Part shown: positions 1 through 7,674 of the stretch, piece by piece
Numbering within the stretch: the first letter of the stretch is position 1
How the letters are laid out: the number at the start of each line of letters is the position of its first letter
Assembly: GCA_015486915.1 (NCBI GenBank)
Contig: WFQS01000565.1
Coordinates: 1 to 15,453 of the forward strand
Direction: 5' to 3'
Origin: Desulfobacteraceae bacterium
GTDB lineage: Bacteria; Desulfobacterota; Desulfobacteria; Desulfobacterales; Desulfobacteraceae
Length of the DNA: 15,453 nt
Notes under the pieces: generated by a model
What the model was told of the DNA's origin: nothing
Seen by the model: the letters and a program-made list of their open reading frames with translations, nothing else
Database searches by the model: none
Translations under genes and position numbers: made by a program

Positions 1-140
1 CAATAATGGGGTAATAACATCCGTATTATAACACTATTATGGAATGCATTGTAAATATCCATTGGAATTAATATTGAATAAATTGGGATGGAGATTAAAA
101 CAAAGGTTGGAATTTGTAATTAAAATTAATGAGGAGTAAA

Positions 141-1151
141 ATGAAAAAGAATTATATAAATTTAAGAAACGTCTCAGCCGTTTTAATAATGGTATTTTCT
201 GTATTTGTTTTGGTTGGGATCAGCTCATTTTCAGTACTGGCAGACACAGTTCCCCATGGAAAACTGATTATTTTCCACGCCGGCAGTCTTTCCGTACCGC
301 TTGCAAAAATTGAAAAAAATTTTGAGGCAGAATATCCCAAAGTGGATGTTTTAAGGGAAGCTGGCGGCAGCACCAAAATGGCAAGAATGATTTCTGAAGT
401 TGGCAAACCCGCCGATATAATGGCGGCAGCCGATTACAAAGTTATAGACGGAAATCTTATTCCACAATTTGCAGACTGGAATATAAGATTTGCCACAAAC
501 CAGCTTGTCCTGTGTTACACAGATCAGAGCAGATTTGCAGACAAGATAAACAAAGATAACTGGTATAAAATCCTTCAGAAAAAAGGGGTTGAATGGGGAC
601 ATTCCGATCCGAATCTTGACCCATGCGGATACAGGAGCCTCATGGTTATGCAGCTCGCAGAAAAATATTATGGTGTTAAAGGGCTTTATAATAAGTTAAT
701 TGCAAGCCGTCATAAAAAAAATATTCGCCCCAAGGCAGTTGAAATAGTTAATCTTCTTAAAACCGGTAACATGGATTATGCATGGGAATATCTTTCTGTG
801 GCTGTCCAGCATAAACTTAAATTTGTCAAACTCAACGATCATATCAATCTTGGCAATTATAAATTTGACAAATTTTATAGCCTGGCAAGGATTAAAGTAA
901 CAGGGAAAAAACCGGGAACATGGAAAATCAAAAAAGGAAAATCCTGTACCTACGGAATCACAATGATAAAAAATTGTGCTAATCCCGTGGCTGCCAGGGC
1001 ATTCCTCCAATACATGCTCTCACCTGAAGGCGGTCTTAAAGTCCTTAAGAATATGGGGCAGCCTCCCTTTGAACCATGCAGAGTGCCAACGGAAAAGATG
1101 ATGCAGAAACTTCCCCGGGTGCTTAAGAAACTTGTTGTGGTAAAAAAATAA
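141..1151 (+). CDS. wtpA: Tungstate/molybdate ABC transporter, periplasmic binding protein (WtpA type)
   Basis: This is the extracytoplasmic receptor that captures tungstate or molybdate and delivers it to the WtpB/WtpC importer. The product has 336 residues. A basic N-terminus (MKKNYINLR) is followed by a hydrophobic stretch at about residues 11-33 and an Ala-Asp junction, which makes a signal peptide. The mature part opens with FHAGSLSVP, typical of the WtpA/ModA class of binding proteins. Conserved acidic positions D160 (in DPCGYR) and E216 (in YAWEY) match the carboxylates that, as I recall, complete octahedral oxyanion coordination in archaeal-type ModA/WtpA. I chose the ATG at 141 over the in-frame ATG at 129 because GAGGAG (131-136) lies 4 nt upstream of it and the signal peptide then begins normally. 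wtpB and wtpC follow directly. Preference for tungstate over molybdate cannot be read from the sequence. Confidence 0.9.
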   Translation: MKKNYINLRNVSAVLIMVFSVFVLVGISSFSVLADTVPHGKLIIFHAGSLSVPLAKIEKNFEAEYPKVDVLREAGGSTKMARMISEVGKPADIMAAADYKVIDGNLIPQFADWNIRFATNQLVLCYTDQSRFADKINKDNWYKILQKKGVEWGHSDPNLDPCGYRSLMVMQLAEKYYGVKGLYNKLIASRHKKNIRPKAVEIVNLLKTGNMDYAWEYLSVAVQHKLKFVKLNDHINLGNYKFDKFYSLARIKVTGKKPGTWKIKKGKSCTYGITMIKNCANPVAARAFLQYMLSPEGGLKVLKNMGQPPFEPCRVPTEKMMQKLPRVLKKLVVVKK

Positions 1152-1170
1152 AAACAGAAATATCTATAAT

Positions 1171-1962
1171 ATGGCAAACTATGATAAAAAAGATGTTTTC
1201 TGGCCAGGGGTAATACTTTTAAGTATTCCCCTGGTTCTGCTTGTGAGTCTTCCCCTGGGGAAAATGCTGCTTCAGCCGAAACTCGCTGATCTTATCAGCA
1301 CTTTATATGACAAAGAGGTTCTTGCCGCACTGGGTAGGAGTATGTTTACAGCTCTTGTTGCCACCCTCTGTGCTGCTGTTTTCGGAACTCCACTTGCATA
1401 TATCCTTGCAAGAAAGAATTTTTTAGGCAAAAAAATCATAGAGGGATTTGTGGATCTCCCCATTATGATACCCCATCCTGTGATTGGAATTGCAATTTTA
1501 ACTCTTTTCGGACGAAACTGTTTCATGGGAAAAATACTTGCGAAAATAGGCATTGAGATCATGGGAAGCCTTACCGGGATTATTATTGTTTTAACCTTTG
1601 TGGGGTGTCCTTTTTATATTAATACCGTGAAAGCAGGTTTTGAGAATATACCCGTAAAACTGGAGAAAGCTTCAAGAAGTCTTGGGGCAAGCATGACATC
1701 AACTTTTTTCCGGGTAACTTTTCCCCTGGTCTGGAGGAGTATGATTTTAGGTTCTGTAATGTGTACCGCAAGGGCCATCAGCGAATTCGGGGCAGTTGTA
1801 ATCATCGCATACAATCCAATGACAGCACCGGTTCTTATATACGAGCGATTTACGGCATACGGTCTTAAATACTCCCAGACCATTGCATTCTGGCTCATAA
1901 TAATATCACTTGGCCTCTTTATTGCCATGCGGCTATTTTCAAGGGAGAAAAGAATATCATGA
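1171..1962 (+). CDS. wtpB: Tungstate/molybdate ABC transporter permease (WtpB/ModB type)
   Basis: Inner-membrane channel subunit of the importer, 263 residues. Six hydrophobic segments are visible at about 10-32, 56-80, 92-113, 131-150, 191-214 and 234-255. Between segments 4 and 5 lies the cytoplasmic EAA-type loop (EKASRSLGAS at 165-174, followed by F, V and P at the expected spacings), which docks onto the ATPase. It belongs to the binding-protein-dependent permease family shared by ModB, WtpB and CysT/W. The assignment to WtpB rests on the adjacent WtpA-like binding protein. It starts 19 nt after wtpA and its end overlaps the wtpC start by 4 nt (ATGA), indicating translational coupling. 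No good Shine-Dalgarno sequence precedes the ATG, so it may be translated by ribosomes arriving from wtpA. Confidence 0.9.
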   Translation: MANYDKKDVFWPGVILLSIPLVLLVSLPLGKMLLQPKLADLISTLYDKEVLAALGRSMFTALVATLCAAVFGTPLAYILARKNFLGKKIIEGFVDLPIMIPHPVIGIAILTLFGRNCFMGKILAKIGIEIMGSLTGIIIVLTFVGCPFYINTVKAGFENIPVKLEKASRSLGASMTSTFFRVTFPLVWRSMILGSVMCTARAISEFGAVVIIAYNPMTAPVLIYERFTAYGLKYSQTIAFWLIIISLGLFIAMRLFSREKRIS

Positions 1963-2999
1963 TTCGCATTGATAATCTCTCAAAACATTTTGCCAATTTC
2001 AGTCTGAGAAATATTAATCTTCAAGTGAAGAACAGGGATTTTTTTGCAGTTATGGGTCCCACTGGATCGGGGAAATCCCTTATGCTTGAGGCAATTATGG
2101 GACTTGTCCCCATTGATTCCGGAACAATTACCATAAATGGAAGAGATGTTACAGATTCTTCTCCTGATAAAAGGGGAGCTGCAATTGTATATCAGGATTA
2201 TGCTCTTTTCCCCCACCTTAATGTAGAAAAAAATATTCTGTTTGGTGTTCGTTACCATGGACTTTCTGATAAAAAAATAAAAACAAATTTTTCATTTCTT
2301 GTTGAAAAAATGAACCTTGGCCATCTTTTAAAAAGATCTCCTGTGGCACTGAGTGGAGGTGAAAAACAGAGAGTTGCCCTGGCACGCGCCCTTGTCATAG
2401 ATCCAAAGATACTTCTGCTTGACGAGCCATTATCTGCCCTTGATCCTGTACTGCAGGACGAATTAAAAAATCTTCTTAAAACCCTGCATGAAGAACTGGA
2501 GATGACATTTATCATGGTCTCTCATAATTTTTCCGATGTTTTTTTTCTCGCTGACAGGGGAGCTGTTATTCACAATGGAGAAATAAAACAGCAGGGGACA
2601 ATATCTGAGCTTTTTCATAAACCGTGCTCACAATTTACAGCAGAATTCGTTGGAATGAAAAATATATTTCATTTAAAAAAATACAATGGTGCAGGCACCA
2701 TGGCCATAATTAAGGAACTTGGCTTAAAGATAACACCCGGCGTTAACCGGCATGAATATGCAGCACTGAGACCAGAGGATATTTCCATTGGAGATCAAAA
2801 TAATATAAAAGATTCAACAATATTTTCAGGAGTCATTTCAAAACTTGCCTCCCGGGGCTTTTATTACGACGTTACAATCAAAATTAATAATACAGAACTT
2901 ATGGCTCAATGGCCAAGGCAGGACATCCTGATGCACGGTATACAGCAGGGCCGTAAAACCGTTATCTCCCTGCCTTTAAGCAGCATACATACATTTTAA
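1959..2999 (+). CDS. wtpC: Tungstate/molybdate ABC transporter ATP-binding protein (WtpC/ModC type)
   Basis: Cytoplasmic ATPase that powers the importer, 346 residues. All nucleotide-binding motifs are intact: Walker A GPTGSGKS (33-40), Q-loop glutamine at 79 in YQDYALFPH, signature LSGGEKQR (131-138), Walker B ILLLDEP (151-157), D-loop SALD and switch histidine H189. The region after about residue 240 (AALRPEDISIG and onward) resembles the C-terminal TOBE/MOP-like regulatory domain found in ModC and WtpC, where bound oxyanion can inhibit transport. Its start overlaps the wtpB stop within ATGA. It is the last gene of the operon. A stem-loop follows at 3014-3054. The assignment to oxyanion transport depends mainly on wtpA. 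Confidence 0.9.
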   Translation: MIRIDNLSKHFANFSLRNINLQVKNRDFFAVMGPTGSGKSLMLEAIMGLVPIDSGTITINGRDVTDSSPDKRGAAIVYQDYALFPHLNVEKNILFGVRYHGLSDKKIKTNFSFLVEKMNLGHLLKRSPVALSGGEKQRVALARALVIDPKILLLDEPLSALDPVLQDELKNLLKTLHEELEMTFIMVSHNFSDVFFLADRGAVIHNGEIKQQGTISELFHKPCSQFTAEFVGMKNIFHLKKYNGAGTMAIIKELGLKITPGVNRHEYAALRPEDISIGDQNNIKDSTIFSGVISKLASRGFYYDVTIKINNTELMAQWPRQDILMHGIQQGRKTVISLPLSSIHTF

Positions 3000-3013
3000 T
3001 CCATTTTTTTTAT

Positions 3014-3054
3014 ATGAAACTCCGATAAATTTCCTTTCGGAGTGAGAGTTTCAT
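3014..3054 (+). terminator. Stem-loop after wtpC with two competing stems
   Basis: ATGAAACTC (3014-3022) can pair with GAGTTTCAT (3046-3054), a perfect 9-bp stem. Alternatively ACTCCGA (3019-3025) can pair with TCGGAGT (3037-3043), a perfect 7-bp stem. The two share a left-arm segment. No T-run follows, so it is not a standard intrinsic terminator, although it is placed 14 nt after the stop of wtpC. It may be a terminator or an mRNA 3'-end structure. Confidence 0.4.
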
Positions 3055-3064
3055 GCTTTGTTGA

Positions 3065-3107
3065 GAGGCTGTCTGATAGTCACCAGATCTGCCTCATGGC
3101 AGTTATA
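3065..3107 (+). repeat. Hairpin repeat unit, GCAGTTATA subtype
   Basis: GAGGC (3065-3069) pairs with GCCTC (3091-3095), with an inner stem TCTG (3072-3075) and CAGA (3084-3087). It is followed by ATGGCAGTTATA. It is nearly the same as the unit at 6406-6448, and its TTATA runs directly into the larger repeat at 3103-3217. Confidence 0.75.
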
Positions 3108-3217
3108 AGAAAGAGTTCACTTTTGATAGAGTAACTGATGCTCTTTTATTTTTGTCAAAATCTATGATTTTTTGAGGCACCGTAGCGCAGTTCAGCTAGG
3201 CCTCATGGCCGTTTATT
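3103..3217 (+). repeat. Structured interspersed repeat, copy R1
   Basis: A roughly 115-bp repeat made of three consecutive stem-loops: AAAGAG with CTCTTT, then AAAATC (3157-3162) with GATTTT (3166-3171), then GAGGC (3174-3178) with GCCTC (3200-3204). It ends in ATGGCCGTTTAT. It is about 85% identical by eye to R2 at 3594-3708, in the same orientation and on the other side of the tRNA gene. An inverted, shorter copy lies at 6228-6327. No reading frame is evident. Confidence 0.8.
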
Positions 3218-3466
3218 AAAAAAATCGTATTAGAGTGCTGCGGCAAAAAAACCTTAAATCCTGCTGCACGTCCCGGGCCATAGCATCAGCAAACCCGTTG
3301 CACCCGTTAAAAAAAAATTGATTATCTGTTTGAATTCAGGTCACAGGCCGTATAGCCCATGGTGTTTTTTTGTAGATTTTGTAAAACTTATTCTTGCATA
3401 GATTTAAAAATAATGGTAGTTACCATTTTTATATTTATTCTATTTATTTGGATTTTTATTCATTTT

Positions 3467-3544
<78 letters not shown>

Positions 3545-3569
3545 CCCCCTATTAAAGTATTTCAATTTA

Positions 3570-3815
3570 AGGTCAGGCTTTTTTTCGTTTTTTTTATAAG
3601 AAAGAGCTCACTTTTGACAAAGTAACAAGTACTCTTTCTATGTTCGTCAAAATCTCTGATTTTTTGAGGCACAGTAGCGCAGTTCAGGTCGGCCTCATGG
3701 CCGTTATATCTATTTTTTTGTAGGGCGAATCCTGGCAGAACCAGATCATTCCCATGTTCGTTACAAAAAATTACTGATCAAATTGACAAGACGTAAAATA
3801 AAGAAAGCCTGACCT
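3570..3815. repeat. 246-bp segment bounded by a 15-bp inverted repeat
   Basis: AGGTCAGGCTTTTTT at 3570-3584 and AAGAAAGCCTGACCT at 3801-3815 are inverted copies with one mismatch. Structured repeat R2 lies inside. There is no open reading frame and no obvious target duplication outside the arms, so it could be a remnant or chance inverted repeat rather than a mobile cassette. Confidence 0.45.
3594..3708 (+). repeat. Structured interspersed repeat, copy R2
   Basis: Same three-stem layout and orientation as the copy at 3103-3217. The second stem is AAAATC (3649-3654) with GATTTT (3658-3663). The third is GAGGC (3666-3670) with GCCTC (3692-3696), followed by ATGGCCGTTATA. It differs from R1 mainly in the first loop and by a one-base length change. 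Confidence 0.8.
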
Positions 3816-3845
3816 CTGTGTACGTCGTACGATACTGCATGTTAC
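3815..3845. repeat. 31-bp direct repeat, copy 1
   Basis: Begins CTGTGTACGTCGTAC and ends TGCATGTTACC. It matches 3883-3913 with 3 mismatches in 31 positions (start-to-start spacing 68 bp). The function is unknown. It lies beyond the 3' end of the minus-strand gene at 3953-4267. Confidence 0.6.
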
Positions 3846-3882
3846 CTGCTCGGTCAGGATCTCGGTACAGCCCAGAAAAAAA

Positions 3883-3913
3883 CTGTGTACGTTGTACTAT
3901 ACTTCATGTTACC
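3883..3913. repeat. 31-bp direct repeat, copy 2
   Basis: Begins CTGTGTACGTTGTAC and ends TTCATGTTACC. It is the partner of 3815-3845 and lies 40 nt before the end of the small minus-strand gene. Confidence 0.6.
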
Positions 3914-3952
3914 CATAATCAGTTAAGAGTGAAATTTTGCTGAATCGACACA

Positions 3953-4267
3953 TCAGACTCCCAATGTATCGGCTACCTGCTCTTTTTCAAGATGCATTCT
4001 CCAGTTTTCACCCCATAGATCAGGAACAATCTCCTCAACTTCAAGGATTGATTCCCAGCTTATACCCATCTCAGTGAAGATGTTTTTTAAATCTTCTTCA
4101 CTCGAGGCCAGCCATAAACAGTAACGGACAGATTTTTCTTCATTGTAATATGTTCTGTCCCATGTGCTGGATTCGATTTTTGCCAATTTTCTCCAATTTG
4201 ATTGAATTTCATCGAAATCTATCTCTGGATCATTATGAACCGCCATGAATTTTTTCGTTTTTCCCAT
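3953..4267 (-). CDS. Small acidic protein resembling the DUF4242 family, function unknown
   Basis: A 104-residue soluble protein with no signal peptide or membrane segment. It starts KKFMAVHNDPEI and has a C-terminal half with YCLWLASSEEDL and VEEIVPDLW. That general layout (a short N-terminal strand ending in His, a YC.W.A motif, then an EVEE..P end) recalls the small ferredoxin-like DUF4242 proteins, some of which bind nickel. I cannot confirm family membership from sequence alone, and no ligand can be assigned. The gene looks real: a strong Shine-Dalgarno GGGAGG lies 7 nt upstream of the ATG and base use matches its neighbours. It is monocistronic and divergent from the sigma-54 activator gene. 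A candidate -10 hexamer within a small inverted repeat lies upstream at 4347-4362. Confidence 0.75.
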   Translation of the reverse strand: MGKTKKFMAVHNDPEIDFDEIQSNWRKLAKIESSTWDRTYYNEEKSVRYCLWLASSEEDLKNIFTEMGISWESILEVEEIVPDLWGENWRMHLEKEQVADTLGV

Positions 4268-4698
4268 TTTGCGCCTCCCTTTCTAAAAAAATGATTATTG
4301 ATTTACCCATTGCCTGTAAAAGCCCATTATTAATTTGTCCCGGGCTGATTATAACAATAATCAAGAACTGTACCGGTGGGTTGTTTTTGCTGTATTTAAA
4401 TTATCTTTTGTTAAAACGAAAATTGTTTTTTTTCTGTCCATTTCTGCGTTGAACGAAGAATTGAGTTCGTAAATATTCGGCCAGCATTCCATTTTCGCCT
4501 GTTTTGGCCTGCTCACATATCATTAGTGCCTTATACCTGAATTTCTGTAATAAAAAACAAGAAATCGAGGATAGGCAAATGGAGTGCGGGTATCTCCGCC
4601 TTGGATTCTTAGTTATTTAATTCTCATTTTCGGTCAGATATTGTTTAAAATAACATAGTTATGAAAGTCGTAAATTATTTCATGGATAATTTAAATCG
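4268..4698. other. Divergent intergenic region
   Basis: No coding frame is supported. It holds the upstream region of the minus-strand gene (inverted repeat at 4347-4362) and, at its right end, adjoins the promoter of the sigma-54 activator gene. The middle (about 4380-4690) shows nothing I can identify. Confidence 0.6.
4347..4362 (-). promoter_or_regulatory. Operator-like inverted repeat over a candidate -10
   Basis: GATTAT (4347-4352), a 4-base spacer and ATAATC (4357-4362) form a perfect 6-4-6 inverted repeat. Read on the minus strand, it includes TATAAT (complement of 4348-4353), about 80 nt upstream of the small gene's start. No good -35 box precedes it, so this is tentative. Confidence 0.3.
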
Positions 4699-4728
4699 TT
4701 GACAAAACAACATTCCCTTTTTTATAAT
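4699..4728 (+). promoter_or_regulatory. Perfect-consensus sigma-70 promoter for the sigma-54 activator gene
   Basis: TTGACA (4699-4704) and TATAAT (4723-4728) are separated by 18 bp. Both hexamers are exact consensus. The expected transcription start is near 4735, giving a leader of about 65 nt before the ATG at 4800. No other full-consensus promoter was noticed in the window. Confidence 0.8.
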
Positions 4729-4742
4729 CAAAAACATAAAAT

Positions 4743-4763
4743 GTGGCGCCACCGCAGCGCCAC
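4743..4763 (+). promoter_or_regulatory. GC-rich hairpin at the 5' end of the activator mRNA
   Basis: GTGGCGC (4743-4749) and GCGCCAC (4757-4763) form a perfect 7-bp stem with a 7-nt loop, in otherwise AT-rich DNA. It would sit within the first 10-30 nt of the transcript from the promoter at 4699-4728. It could protect the mRNA 5' end or serve as an operator or protein-binding site. Confidence 0.55.
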
Positions 4764-4799
4764 AGAGACGTCACTAATTTAACTAAATGGTACATATGC

Positions 4800-6215
4800 A
4801 TGCAGAATATATTTTGGGAAATTCAACAAAACGAATTTGTACAGATTCTGATGGAAGCAATCGGTGACGGTATTTTTATACTTGACACCTATGGGCGTAT
4901 AATAGCATGGAACAATTCAATGGAAAAAATCACAGGTTATAAATCCTGGGAAATAATGGGCAGGGACTGCACTTTTTTACGTTTCAGCCAATGCTTTGGT
5001 AAAAAATGTCCGGAGGGACTTGCCGATTGCGGTATATATAAACATGGCAAGGTTGAATCTACGGAATGCCTGCTGCATCATAAACAGGGCTATACTGTTT
5101 CCATAACAAAAAATGCCCGCGTTATCAGAAAAAAAAATAGTTCTGTTATGGGAGTTGTTGAAGTTGTAACGGATTTAACGGAGCTCAAAAATACCAGGCT
5201 TAAAATGGAAGAAGCAACGCGCCGTCTCGGGGAATTAAACAGTATGCGCGGGATTATAGGCAGAACTCCCATAATGCAGAATGTTTTTTCTTTTATTAAA
5301 GCATCGGCTGCAAGTGACGCAACCATACTTATTCAGGGTGAAAGCGGGACAGGAAAGGAGCTTGTGGCAAATGCCATTCATTCAATTGGTGAGCGCAGAA
5401 AAATGCCCATGGTAACGGTAAATTGCAGCGCACTTTCAGAAACCCTGCTGGAAAGCGAGCTGTTCGGTCATGTCAAAGGTGCTTTTACAGGTGCAAACCG
5501 TGATCGTAAAGGCAGATTTGAGGAGGCTGATGGTGGCACATTGTTTTTAGATGAAATTGGCGATATTTCCCCTTATATACAGGTCAAAATGCTAAGAGTT
5601 CTCCAGCAGAAAGAAATTGAAAGAGTGGGCGAATCAAGAAAACGTAAAATTGATATCCGCATTATTACAGCCACAAATAAAAATCTCAGCGATCTTGTAA
5701 AGGATGGCCGTTTCCGTGAAGATCTTTATTATCGTTTAAAAGTTTTTACAATTCATGTTCCGCCTCTAAGAGACCGTAAGCAGGATATTCCGCTTCTCCT
5801 TAACCATTTTATTGCCATAAATAATAAGCATACAGGTAACAAGGTCAGGGGAGTATCGAATTCTGCGATGAAACTTATTATGGAGTACCCCTGGCCGGGT
5901 AATGTGCGTGAGCTTGGGAACGCCATTGAGCATGCCTTTGTACTTTGTTCGGGTAGGAAAATTGATATATCTGATCTTCCAGGGGCAATAAAAAGGATAA
6001 ATAGCTGTGCTCCCGCAGCAAAAGTATATGAAAAAATACCTGCAGGAAAAAAATATTCTCCCGGGAAAGAGCTTACCGGAGAGCAGTTGACTGAAATTCT
6101 TTATCAATGTGAATGGAACAAGGCGGAAGCTGCAAGATTTCTTGGTGTCAGCAGAGCATTTATATGGAAATATATGAAAAAATGGGACATCCCGCTTAAA
6201 AGACCGGAAACTTAA
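4800..6215 (+). CDS. Sigma-54-dependent transcriptional activator, PAS-AAA+-Fis
   Basis: An enhancer-binding protein of 471 residues that drives ATP-dependent opening of sigma-54 promoters. An N-terminal PAS domain spans about 10-130 and carries five cysteines (57, 65, 70, 77, 90). The AAA+ domain spans about 140-380 with Walker A GESGTGKE (170-177), an intact sigma-54 contact loop GAFTGA (217-222) and Walker [12 protein letters not shown] (235-245). A Fis-type helix-turn-helix covers about 438-465. There is no receiver domain, so it probably senses a ligand or redox state through PAS rather than a kinase. The frame extends upstream to a GTG at 4743, but that codon lies inside the leader hairpin. 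The ATG at 4800 begins just before the PAS helix, though no clear Shine-Dalgarno sequence precedes it. The gene stands alone. No convincing -24/-12 promoter was found in the window, so its targets are unknown. Confidence 0.92.
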   Translation: MQNIFWEIQQNEFVQILMEAIGDGIFILDTYGRIIAWNNSMEKITGYKSWEIMGRDCTFLRFSQCFGKKCPEGLADCGIYKHGKVESTECLLHHKQGYTVSITKNARVIRKKNSSVMGVVEVVTDLTELKNTRLKMEEATRRLGELNSMRGIIGRTPIMQNVFSFIKASAASDATILIQGESGTGKELVANAIHSIGERRKMPMVTVNCSALSETLLESELFGHVKGAFTGANRDRKGRFEEADGGTLFLDEIGDISPYIQVKMLRVLQQKEIERVGESRKRKIDIRIITATNKNLSDLVKDGRFREDLYYRLKVFTIHVPPLRDRKQDIPLLLNHFIAINNKHTGNKVRGVSNSAMKLIMEYPWPGNVRELGNAIEHAFVLCSGRKIDISDLPGAIKRINSCAPAAKVYEKIPAGKKYSPGKELTGEQLTEILYQCEWNKAEAARFLGVSRAFIWKYMKKWDIPLKRPET

Positions 6216-6227
6216 ATGTCATTTTTT

Positions 6228-6327
6228 TATAACGGCCATGAGGCCGAGTTGGACGGCGTTACAGTGCCTCACAACAAACATAAAAAGAGCATTTGTTACT
6301 TTATCAAAAGTGAGCTTTTTCTTATAA
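6228..6327 (-). repeat. Structured interspersed repeat, copy R3 (inverted, lacks the middle stem)
   Basis: The reverse complement follows R1/R2 from TTATAAGAAAAAGCTCAC to GGCCTCATGGCCGTTATA. It lacks the stretch corresponding to the second stem-loop (the AAAATC/GATTTT arms). The third stem is kept: GAGGC (6240-6244) and GCCTC (6266-6270). Confidence 0.75.
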
Positions 6328-6355
6328 AATTCCTGTGAAATTTTTCTAAAATAAG

Positions 6356-6448
6356 AGTTGGCTTCGCGCCTATGGCCCAATATTTGTCAGAATCTTTGAT
6401 TCTTTGAGGCCGTCTGAGAGTCTTCAGATCTGCCTCATGGCAGTTATA
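6356..6448 (+). repeat. Composite structured repeat, copy R4
   Basis: It joins a TTGGC-block (6356-6387, also at 15169-15200) to the second and third stems of the family. The second stem is AGAATC (6389-6394) with GATTCT (6398-6403), a compensatory change relative to AAAATC/GATTTT in R1 and R2. The third is GAGGC (6406-6410) with GCCTC (6432-6436) and an inner stem TCTGA/TCAGA (6413-6417, 6424-6428). It ends in ATGGCAGTTATA. Confidence 0.75.
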
Positions 6449-6559
6449 TACAGTTTTCTGACTTGACTAAAAAAATAGTGCATGTCATGGTAGTTGGCAG
6501 GGTATAATCAGGTCATGAAAAAAGGGATATATCTTGCAACATCTGTAAAATGTTCTACT

Positions 6560-6587
6560 TTGGACAAGTTCAGGAAAGTAGTATAAG
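6560..6587 (+). promoter_or_regulatory. Candidate sigma-70 promoter for the rlmN-like/fdhD operon
   Basis: TTGGAC (6560-6565) and TATAAG (6582-6587) are separated by 16 bp, each one mismatch from consensus, about 50 nt upstream of the gene start. Confidence 0.4.
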
Positions 6588-6636
6588 ATTCAAGCCTTAG
6601 ACTAAAAATTATTAATCAATAATAGATAATTATAAT

Positions 6637-7674
6637 ATGATGATAAAAATTCTGGAACATACTTTAAATGATCTTACAGAAAAGCTTATAACTGATTATG
6701 GTAAAGGAGCCTTTCATGCCAGAGCTCTTTTCAGGGAAATTTTCAAAAAAGGAAATATTTCTCCCCTTGAAGCAGAGGAGTTTAAACAATCATCTGCATT
6801 TGCAGCAGCCCTTGAAAAAACCATTGAGTTCAGGCCGGGAATTATCGTTAAAATACAAAAAGAAGAAAATCTTGTAAAATTCATCACCCGCCTTAATGAC
6901 GGCCTGGCAATTGAATCCGTTATCATTCCCATGACAGGTTACAACACCCTTTGCATATCAAGCCAGGCTGGATGCCGTATGGGATGTAAATTCTGCGAAA
7001 CAGGTAAAAATGGTCTTAAAAGAAATTTGACTGTGGAAGAGATAACAGGTCAATTGTACAATGCACGCCATACCCTTGGTCACGATATAAGAAATGTTGT
7101 TTTTATGGGAATGGGAGAGCCCTTTGATAATTTTGATAATTTGATCCAGGCCATTAAAGTGATAAATGAACAAAGAGGTTTTGACATAGCCTTAAGCCAT
7201 ATTACCATATCAAGTTCCGGCCTCATTAACGGAATTGAAAAACTTGCCTCTTATAATTTCCCGGGAATAAGACTTGCCATATCCATAAATGCCCCAAATA
7301 ATGAAATCCGTTCATTTCTTATGCCCGTCAATCGCAGTATTCCCATGGAAAGGCTGAAGCAATCCCTTGAAAAATACCCTTTAAAGAAAAAAGGAACATT
7401 TCTCTTTGAATATATATTAATCAAGGGAATAAATGATTCAGATGCAAATGCTGAAGAACTTGCAGATTTTATTAAACCACTTTCGGTAAGGCTGAATTTG
7501 ATTCCACTCAACCCCGTAAAAAACATTGATTTTCTTCCTCCTTCTGATAAAGATATGCACAGATTTGGTGATATTCTCACGCAAAATGGAATATTTGTAA
7601 TAAATCGCTGGACAAGGGGGCGCTCTGTAACTGCAGGATGCGGCCAGCTGGGCGGTGTTTTAAATGAAAGATAA
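6637..7674 (+). CDS. RlmN-like radical SAM protein (23S rRNA A2503 methyltransferase family)
   Basis: The product has 345 residues and is soluble. RlmN proteins use a 4Fe-4S cluster and S-adenosylmethionine to methylate C2 of A2503 in 23S rRNA (and some tRNAs). Here the cluster motif is C113, C117 and C120 in AGCRMGCKFCETG, the SAM-contact motif is GMGEP (148-152), and the second catalytic cysteine is C335 in GCGQL. RNLTVEEI and the preceding TLCISSQ also match the family. The first 100 residues are more divergent from the RlmN forms I know, so it may be a paralogue with another RNA target. I therefore leave the symbol blank. Two consecutive ATGs open the frame and no Shine-Dalgarno sequence is evident. 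Its last 11 nt overlap fdhD, so the two are translationally coupled. Confidence 0.85.
   Translation: MMIKILEHTLNDLTEKLITDYGKGAFHARALFREIFKKGNISPLEAEEFKQSSAFAAALEKTIEFRPGIIVKIQKEENLVKFITRLNDGLAIESVIIPMTGYNTLCISSQAGCRMGCKFCETGKNGLKRNLTVEEITGQLYNARHTLGHDIRNVVFMGMGEPFDNFDNLIQAIKVINEQRGFDIALSHITISSSGLINGIEKLASYNFPGIRLAISINAPNNEIRSFLMPVNRSIPMERLKQSLEKYPLKKKGTFLFEYILIKGINDSDANAEELADFIKPLSVRLNLIPLNPVKNIDFLPPSDKDMHRFGDILTQNGIFVINRWTRGRSVTAGCGQLGGVLNER

Larger units (their letters stand above)
3000..3466. other. Non-coding stretch before tRNA-Pro
   Basis: No credible protein gene lies here. It contains the stem-loop after wtpC, one hairpin repeat unit (3065-3107) and a full structured repeat (3103-3217). 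The rest (about 3218-3466) has no structure I can interpret apart from short A and T runs. Confidence 0.7.
6216..6636. other. Repeat-rich intergenic region before the RlmN-like gene
   Basis: No coding frame is supported. It contains an inverted, shortened copy of the structured repeat (6228-6327), a composite repeat (6356-6448) and a candidate promoter (6560-6587). The repeat hairpins lie just after the sigma-54 activator stop and could limit read-through. Confidence 0.7.

Noticed and set aside
61..77. Sigma-54 (-24/-12) promoter upstream of wtpA
   Set aside because: TTGG is followed at the right distance by GA instead of GC, and the -24 element lacks its conserved C, so the match is too weak.
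4743..4800. GTG at 4743 as the start of the sigma-54 activator
   Set aside because: The codon is the first arm of the leader hairpin, only a few bases after the predicted transcription start. The extra 19 residues resemble no PAS lead sequence.
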